Positions 59,293 to 64,000 of a stretch of DNA of 64,000 nucleotides are shown here, in pieces. The notes under the pieces were generated by a model, which was not told where the DNA came from, made no database searches, and saw only the letters and a list, made by a program, of their open reading frames with translations. The stretch spans positions 1-64,000 of the forward strand of contig JAFGBF010000016.1 of the NCBI GenBank assembly GCA_016933255.1, written 5' to 3'. The translations under genes and the position numbers were made by a program. Each line of letters begins with the position of its first letter. Within the stretch, counting starts at the first letter, position 1. Source of the stretch: Candidatus Krumholzibacteriota bacterium. Its GTDB lineage: Bacteria; Krumholzibacteriota; Krumholzibacteriia; Krumholzibacteriales; Krumholzibacteriaceae.

Positions 59293-59327
59293 CACGGCGG
59301 GCGGACCGTTCAGGTTCTCCCGCCGTG
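59293..59327 (+). terminator. Hairpin after the TPR lipoprotein gene
   Basis: CACGGCGGG (59293-59301) is perfectly complementary to CCCGCCGTG (59319-59327), with a 17-nt loop. The following bases are GATATTTCC, not a strong T-run. It lies 8 bp after the stop, so termination or 3'-end protection is likely. Confidence 0.5.
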
Positions 59328-59367
59328 GATATTTCCAGATCCGATATTCGATTATTCTCTATTTTTC

Positions 59368-59396
59368 TTGACAGGGCGGCTCGTTTCAGGTAGATT
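59368..59396 (+). promoter_or_regulatory. Promoter of rho with a long leader
   Basis: Perfect TTGACA (59368-59373), 17-bp spacer, TAGATT (59391-59396). Start near 59403, about 315 nt before the ATG. A long untranslated rho leader agrees with known autoregulation of rho by attenuation; the leader holds repeated CAGCCGG near 59587-59600 but no gene. Confidence 0.6.
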
Positions 59397-59717
59397 TCCA
59401 GGTATATAGAAAGGACATCTTTCTTCGTTGTCTCAGATCTCCATATAATACAGCCTGGAGGCGGAACCCGAAGCGGCTCTGTACAATTTTTCCTCAAGAA
59501 ATCAGGATTACGCGCCGATTGAGAAATAGTGATTCCATAAATGACAATGGAGCAGTTTTGCAGAAAAAAGGTTGATACGGAATCAGCCGGTCAGCCGGAT
59601 CGCTCAATTCAAATCAATCAGTCGAGAACGAGTCGATGGTCAGTCAAAGCCTGGGCCGTTATTATCGAAAATGAACAATAAAGAGTGTCAAATCAGCATT
59701 AGAAAAGGTTGGGGGCA

Positions 59718-60965
59718 ATGGACATTGCAGAATTAAAAGGTAAGAAGATCGAGGAACTCATGGAATTGGCTCATGGACTCAAAGTCGAAGGAGCCAGTAA
59801 TATGCGCAAGCAGGAGATCATCTTCAGCATCCTTGAAGCGCAGGCCAAAATAAACGGCCTTATTTTCAACAAGGGTGTGCTGCAGATACTTCCGGAAGGC
59901 TTCGGATTTCTCAGGTCGCCGGCTTACAACTATCTTCCAGGTCCGGATGATATCTATATTTCCCCATCGCAGATAAAGAAATTTTCTTTAAGAACGGGTG
60001 ATACTGTCTACGGGCAGATCCGTCCGCCGAAAGATTCAGAGAGGTATTTCGCCCTCTTAAAGGTCGAGGCTGTCAATGACGAGAATCCCGAGAAAGCAAG
60101 AGAGAAACTGTTTTTTGATAACCTCACGCCCCTCTATCCCGATCAGCTGATCCAGCTTGAGCATGATCCGAAAGATCTTTCGACCAGAGTAATGACTCTG
60201 GTCACGCCGATCGGCAAAGGCCAGCGTGCGTTAATAGTCGCTCCGCCTAGAACGGGAAAGACGATTCTTCTGCAGAAGATCGCAAATTCAATAACAGCAA
60301 ACCATCCGGAAATAGTACTGATCGTCCTTCTTATAGATGAACGTCCCGAAGAGGTCACCGATATGGAAAGGTCGGTCCAGGGAGAGGTCATAAGTTCTAC
60401 TTTCGATGAACCTGCGGACAGGCACGTTCAGGTCTCGGATATGGTGCTTGAAAAGGCGAAAAGGCTGGTCGAGCACGGAAAGGATGTCGTTATCCTTCTC
60501 GATAGCATAACCAGGTTGGCCAGGGCGCATAATGCGGTAGTTCCTCATTCCGGCAAGATCCTCTCGGGCGGGGTCGATTCAAACGCGCTGCAGAGGCCGA
60601 AGAGGTTTTTCGGGGCGGCAAGAAATACGGAAGAACAAGGTTCACTTACGATCATAGCCACCGCGCTTGTCGAGACCGGAAGCAGGATGGACGAAGTCAT
60701 CTTTGAAGAATTCAAAGGAACGGGAAATCTGGAGATAGTCCTCGACAGAAGGCTGGCAGACAAGAGGGTCTGGCCGGCGATAGACATTTTCCGCTCAGGC
60801 ACAAGAAAAGAAGAACTTCTTCTGGACGAGAAGGTGATCAGCAAGGTATATATCCTGCGCAAGTTCCTTAGCGACAAGGGCTGTGTCGAAGCGATGGAAT
60901 TTCTTCTTGAAAAGATGACGAGGACCAAGACCAATTCAAAATTCCTGTCATCTATGAACGCGTAG
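59718..60965 (+). CDS. rho: Transcription termination factor Rho
   Basis: 415 residues. Rho N-terminal helical domain ([20 protein letters not shown]), RNA-binding cold-shock domain ([30 protein letters not shown]), Walker [13 protein letters not shown], Walker [15 protein letters not shown], and the Q and R loops ([20 protein letters not shown]). It is the hexameric RNA helicase that ends transcription. ATG at 59718 with GGGGG just upstream; an earlier in-frame TTG adds only three residues. It heads the rho-rpmE-DUF1385-prfA-prmC run. Confidence 0.98.
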   Translation: MDIAELKGKKIEELMELAHGLKVEGASNMRKQEIIFSILEAQAKINGLIFNKGVLQILPEGFGFLRSPAYNYLPGPDDIYISPSQIKKFSLRTGDTVYGQIRPPKDSERYFALLKVEAVNDENPEKAREKLFFDNLTPLYPDQLIQLEHDPKDLSTRVMTLVTPIGKGQRALIVAPPRTGKTILLQKIANSITANHPEIVLIVLLIDERPEEVTDMERSVQGEVISSTFDEPADRHVQVSDMVLEKAKRLVEHGKDVVILLDSITRLARAHNAVVPHSGKILSGGVDSNALQRPKRFFGAARNTEEQGSLTIIATALVETGSRMDEVIFEEFKGTGNLEIVLDRRLADKRVWPAIDIFRSGTRKEELLLDEKVISKVYILRKFLSDKGCVEAMEFLLEKMTRTKTNSKFLSSMNA

Positions 60966-61048
60966 CGGCAGAAAAACAGGAAAAAGAATACGAAAAAACA
61001 GTAAAATCAGTTTGAATTGAAGAAGAAATAGTATTAGATTGTATCCTC

Positions 61049-61065
61049 TGCGTGGGACGCACGCA
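61049..61065 (+). other. Small hairpin in the rpmE leader
   Basis: TGCGTG pairs with CACGCA around a GGACG loop, 34 nt before the rpmE ATG. Ribosomal protein genes are often controlled by leader structures, but this one fits no described motif I know. Confidence 0.35.
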
Positions 61066-61098
61066 AAATGGACCTGATTCAGGAGTCGGAGCATAGTT

Positions 61099-61323
61099 AT
61101 GAAAAAAGAAATTCATCCCAAGTACTCAAATACGAAGATAAGCTGTCTTTGCGGGAATGTTATCGAAACATCTTCAACACAGGAAGATATCCACGTAGAG
61201 ATCTGTTCGAGCTGCCATCCATTCTTTACCGGGAAGCAGAAACTGGTCGATACGGCGGGACGCGTTGAAAGGTTCCAGCGTAAATACGGCGATTATCTCA
61301 GCAAGAAGTCTAAAGAGAAGTAA
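61099..61323 (+). CDS. rpmE: 50S ribosomal protein L31, zinc-binding type
   Basis: 74 residues: MKKEIHPKY, then CLCGN and the [13 protein letters not shown] motif, typical of the C+ (zinc-containing) form of bL31. The Cys residues bind zinc. A possible promoter (TTGAAT, 17 bp, TAGATT) lies near 61011-61039. The gap after rho is 133 bp. Confidence 0.97.
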   Translation: MKKEIHPKYSNTKISCLCGNVIETSSTQEDIHVEICSSCHPFFTGKQKLVDTAGRVERFQRKYGDYLSKKSKEK

Positions 61324-61364
61324 CAGGGATCTTCTGTTCTCACCTTTGTTCAATCGGAGAATAA

Positions 61365-62285
61365 ATGTCCGGCAGAGAAGGATCTGGGAATCTTCATGTC
61401 GGTGGACAGGCAGTCATCGAAGGCGTGATGATGCGTTCTCCGCGCGGCCTTGCAACGGCTGTCCGTTCGGATGATGGAAAGATAGTCGTCAAAGCGGAAG
61501 AATATATAAGCCTCACGCAAAAAAGCAGGCTCGCGGGGTTTCCGGTGATCCGGGGGGCAGTCGCCATGATCGAGACATTTATCGTCGCGGTCAAGGCCCT
61601 TTCTTTTTCTGCCGATCATGCCGCTTCCGCGCATAAAGTGAAGGATCGCCCGAAAAAGGCCATTTCGGCCCTCAGCATGGCGGCTATCGTGACCGGCGCT
61701 TTCGCTCTCGGGTTCATTGTTTTCTTCTATTTGCCGCTTTTGATCACGGAGATGTTCGGTTTTGAAAGCGGGATCCTGTTCAATCTTGTGGATGGGATCT
61801 TAAGGCTTCTGTTTCTCTTCCTGTATATAATCGCTATCACCAGATGGAAAGATATGAGAAGGATCTTCGAATATCACGGCGCGGAACATAAGGCGATATT
61901 CGCGTTTGAAGATGATCCTGACGTGACAGCTGAAAAAGCTCTGGAATCCTCAAGGTTTCACCCCAGGTGCAGCACGAGTTTTCTGCTGATAGTAGTAATC
62001 GTCAGTGTGTTGGTGTTTATATTTCTGGGAAGGCCGGAAACGATCGCTGATCGTTTGATCCGTTTCTCCTTTATTCCCGTGATAGCCGGTATATCGTATG
62101 AGGTGCTGAAGCTGTCGGCGCGTAAAAAGATAGGCCGGAAGATCGGGTTTCTCCTGTGGCCCGGATTATTTCTTCAGAGATTTACTACGCAGGAACCTTC
62201 GGCCGATCAGGTAGAAGTGGCAATTGCGGCGCTCAAAGCCTGCCTGGATGACAATTTACTGGCAAGAAACGGCATTATTAATTAA
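61365..62285 (+). CDS. DUF1385 family membrane protein
   Basis: 306 residues. N-terminal [21 protein letters not shown], then four or five helices, with the conserved [14 protein letters not shown] and [13 protein letters not shown]. These are the motifs of the DUF1385 family, of unknown function, widely encoded between rpmE and prfA, as here. ATG start. The two conserved His-rich loops suggest metal binding; this is inference. Confidence 0.92.
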   Translation: MSGREGSGNLHVGGQAVIEGVMMRSPRGLATAVRSDDGKIVVKAEEYISLTQKSRLAGFPVIRGAVAMIETFIVAVKALSFSADHAASAHKVKDRPKKAISALSMAAIVTGAFALGFIVFFYLPLLITEMFGFESGILFNLVDGILRLLFLFLYIIAITRWKDMRRIFEYHGAEHKAIFAFEDDPDVTAEKALESSRFHPRCSTSFLLIVVIVSVLVFIFLGRPETIADRLIRFSFIPVIAGISYEVLKLSARKKIGRKIGFLLWPGLFLQRFTTQEPSADQVEVAIAALKACLDDNLLARNGIIN

Positions 62286-62359
62286 AGTTGCTCGAACAGG
62301 GGCCGCCTCCCGGGCCCAGCGTGATTTTCCTTCGATCCTGGCAAATGGAGGGGTCATTT

Positions 62360-63463
62360 TTGGGTAATATTGAAAAATATGAAAAGATATTGAAACGATA
62401 TGATTCTCTCGGCGACGAACTGTCCAGGCCCGAAAATATAAGAAATCAGTCTCTTTACAGGAAAATCGGGAAGGAAAGAAGCGACCTTGAAGATGCGGTC
62501 GTAGCTATCAGAAGATTTATCGAGCTGTCCGGGAGGATTGCGGAAGCCCGCGGTGTGATAGACGAATCCGGGGATGAGGAGTTCATAGAGCTCGCCAGGG
62601 CGGAAATCGATGAGATAGAGGACGAATACTACAGGCTGCAGGAAGAGATCAAACTGCTTCTGATCCCAAGCGATCCGGATGATTCGCGTAATACGGTAAT
62701 AGAGATAAGAGCAGGTACCGGCGGGGATGAAGCAGCTCTTTTTGTCCATGACCTTGCAAGGATGTACAGGCTTTTTGCGGAAAATCAGAAATGGAAAGTC
62801 GATATTCTCAGCAGCAACCCGACGGAGATGGGCGGGTTCAAAGAAGTGATCTTCCTTGTTTCGGGAGAAAATGCTTTCGGAAAGATGAAATTCGAAAGCG
62901 GAGTGCACAGGGTCCAGAGAGTGCCTGTCACCGAATCCGGCGGCAGAATCCACACCTCCGCCGTTTCCGTGGCGGTTCTGCCTGAAGCTGAGGAAGTGGA
63001 TCTTGATGTCGAAGCGAAAGATCTGAAAGTCGATGTATACAGGTCAAGCGGCCCGGGAGGGCAGAGCGTAAATACGACCGATTCGGCAGTCAGAATAACT
63101 CATATACCTACAGGTATGGTAGTTACATGCCAGGACGAAAAATCACAACATAAGAATAAAGCCAAAGCGATGAAAGTCCTTCTTTCAAGGCTTCTTGAGA
63201 AAGCTAAACGTGAACAGGCGGACGAGATCGCGGAAGTCAGAAAAAGTATGGTGGGATCTGGCGACCGATCTGCAAAGATCAGGACCTATAACTTTCCCCA
63301 GGGCCGCGTAAGCGATCACAGGATAGGTTTTACGTCGCATAACCTCGGGGGCATTCTCGACGGGGAGCTGGACGAATTAATAGCGGAACTTGCTTTGGCC
63401 GAAAGGGAACATCTGCTGGCTCTCGCTATGGAAAAGGAAGAGAAAGACAAAGCTGGCGGATAA
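62360..63463 (+). CDS. prfA: Peptide chain release factor 1
   Basis: 367 residues. Domain I helices, the [12 protein letters not shown] peptide-anticodon region (PVT variant of PxT) for UAA/UAG, and the catalytic GGQ in [16 protein letters not shown] that triggers peptidyl-tRNA hydrolysis. The TTG at 62360 is selected because GGAGGGG ends 6 nt upstream; the ATG at 62345 would overlap that site. PrmC, which methylates this GGQ glutamine, follows directly. Confidence 0.95.
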   Translation: MGNIEKYEKILKRYDSLGDELSRPENIRNQSLYRKIGKERSDLEDAVVAIRRFIELSGRIAEARGVIDESGDEEFIELARAEIDEIEDEYYRLQEEIKLLLIPSDPDDSRNTVIEIRAGTGGDEAALFVHDLARMYRLFAENQKWKVDILSSNPTEMGGFKEVIFLVSGENAFGKMKFESGVHRVQRVPVTESGGRIHTSAVSVAVLPEAEEVDLDVEAKDLKVDVYRSSGPGGQSVNTTDSAVRITHIPTGMVVTCQDEKSQHKNKAKAMKVLLSRLLEKAKREQADEIAEVRKSMVGSGDRSAKIRTYNFPQGRVSDHRIGFTSHNLGGILDGELDELIAELALAEREHLLALAMEKEEKDKAGG

Positions 63464-63527
63464 GGCCCGGGGCTTGTTTCTTTCCGGATATGACATTGTG
63501 AAAAACGAACCGTTTGAAAGGCCGGGT

Positions 63528-64000
63528 GTGGAGCAGATGGCAGGTGCGCCGACCGTACTGAATGCAGTCCGACTATCGGAAGATTATCTGCGCAAGTATG
63601 GCGTGGAATCTCCCCGGCTGAGCGCCGAGCATCTTCTGGCGAGCGTTATGAGATGCTCCCGGCTCGACCTCTATCTTCGTTTTGAAGAAACACTTGAAGA
63701 TGATACCGTAAAAAGGTACAGGGAGTACCTGAAGAAAAGAGCTTCCCATTACCCGCTTCAGTATATTCTCGGTGAAGTCGAATTCGTCTCTCTCCCTTTT
63801 CTGGTGAGGGAAGAGGTCTTTATACCCCGGCCCGAAACAGAACTCCTTATTGAATCGATAGAAAAATCTCTTTCCTTAAGGAAAGAGATACGGTTCCTGG
63901 AACTTGGGACAGGCAGCGGAGTGATATCGGGGGCACTGGCTCACCGCAACAAAGGATGGCGCGGAGTAGCTTTCGACATCTCTGAAAAAGCGGTGAAGCT
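63528..64000 (+). CDS. prmC: Release factor glutamine methyltransferase PrmC, cut by window end
   Basis: The visible 157 residues encode the helical N-domain (LSAEHLLASVMRCSRLDLYL), the linker motif HYPLQYILGEVEF, FIPRPETELLIES, and the SAM site FLELGTGSGVISGAL. The NPPY motif lies beyond the window. It methylates the GGQ glutamine of RF1 and RF2. The start is uncertain: GTG 63528 (GAAAGG 6 nt upstream) is preferred, with ATG 63537 and GTG 63498 also in frame. Confidence 0.92.
   Translation, partial: MEQMAGAPTVLNAVRLSEDYLRKYGVESPRLSAEHLLASVMRCSRLDLYLRFEETLEDDTVKRYREYLKKRASHYPLQYILGEVEFVSLPFLVREEVFIPRPETELLIESIEKSLSLRKEIRFLELGTGSGVISGALAHRNKGWRGVAFDISEKAVK

Overview
The window carries about 40 genes of a diderm (Gram-negative type) bacterium, packed on both strands with many 4-base stop/start overlaps and many non-ATG starts. 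An outer-membrane and periplasmic inventory (usher-like barrel, periplasmic chaperone, lipoproteins, SecDF), NtrY-like and hybrid histidine kinases, GH57 glucan enzymes, a PPi-type phosphofructokinase and the DUF4159/DUF4175/DUF4783 families together suggest a member of, or neighbour to, the FCB group or a related uncultured phylum. This placement is inference; there is no rRNA or tRNA gene here to anchor it.

Layout. 1-313: the right end of an IS3-family insertion sequence. 329-9763 (minus): one operon from a strong sigma70-type promoter: DUF4912 protein, two GH57 enzymes, LigA and a polytopic membrane protein. 10011-11432: exported protein with fourteen 16-residue repeats. 11657-14155: hybrid histidine kinase with a solute-binding sensor. 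14169-18184: zinc ribbon, then secD-secF-DUF456. 18280-31083: a sigma54-type promoter and folded leader, then DUF4783 protein, a giant NtrY-like kinase, DUF4159, DUF4175, a TPR protein and a GATase-like protein. 31150-33499: phosphofructokinase and an ICMT-like methyltransferase. 33538-40341: a chaperone-usher-like surface-fibre locus (three related subunits, chaperone, usher-like protein) with an exported MsrB-MsrA enzyme between subunits. 40990-47276: zinc ribbon, CPBP protease, HAD hydrolase, NnrE/NnrD, ThiL, phosphatase, TsaD. 47440-55939: a sigma54-driven signalling operon (receiver-GGDEF, kinase, two kinase/HD-GYP fusions, receiver). 56088-64000: priA, a TPR lipoprotein, and the conserved run rho-rpmE-DUF1385-prfA-prmC, cut by the window end.

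The most interesting signal is regulatory. Two separate subunit genes of the fibre locus each have a sigma54-type -24/-12 element, and each has the same 19-bp near-palindrome, CTGTCAAATATATTTGCAG or a one-base variant, 235-237 bp upstream. The intervening sequence shows no evident similarity. That is the geometry of an enhancer-binding-protein site acting at a distance. Two more sigma54-type elements precede the c-di-GMP-type signalling operon and the NtrY-like kinase cluster, so surface fibre, signalling and envelope genes may share a sigma54 regulon. The fibre locus itself (cysteine-poor subunits, only one with an N-terminal extension; a NEW3-type usher-like protein) does not match a chaperone-usher class I recognise and is the best candidate for an undescribed system.
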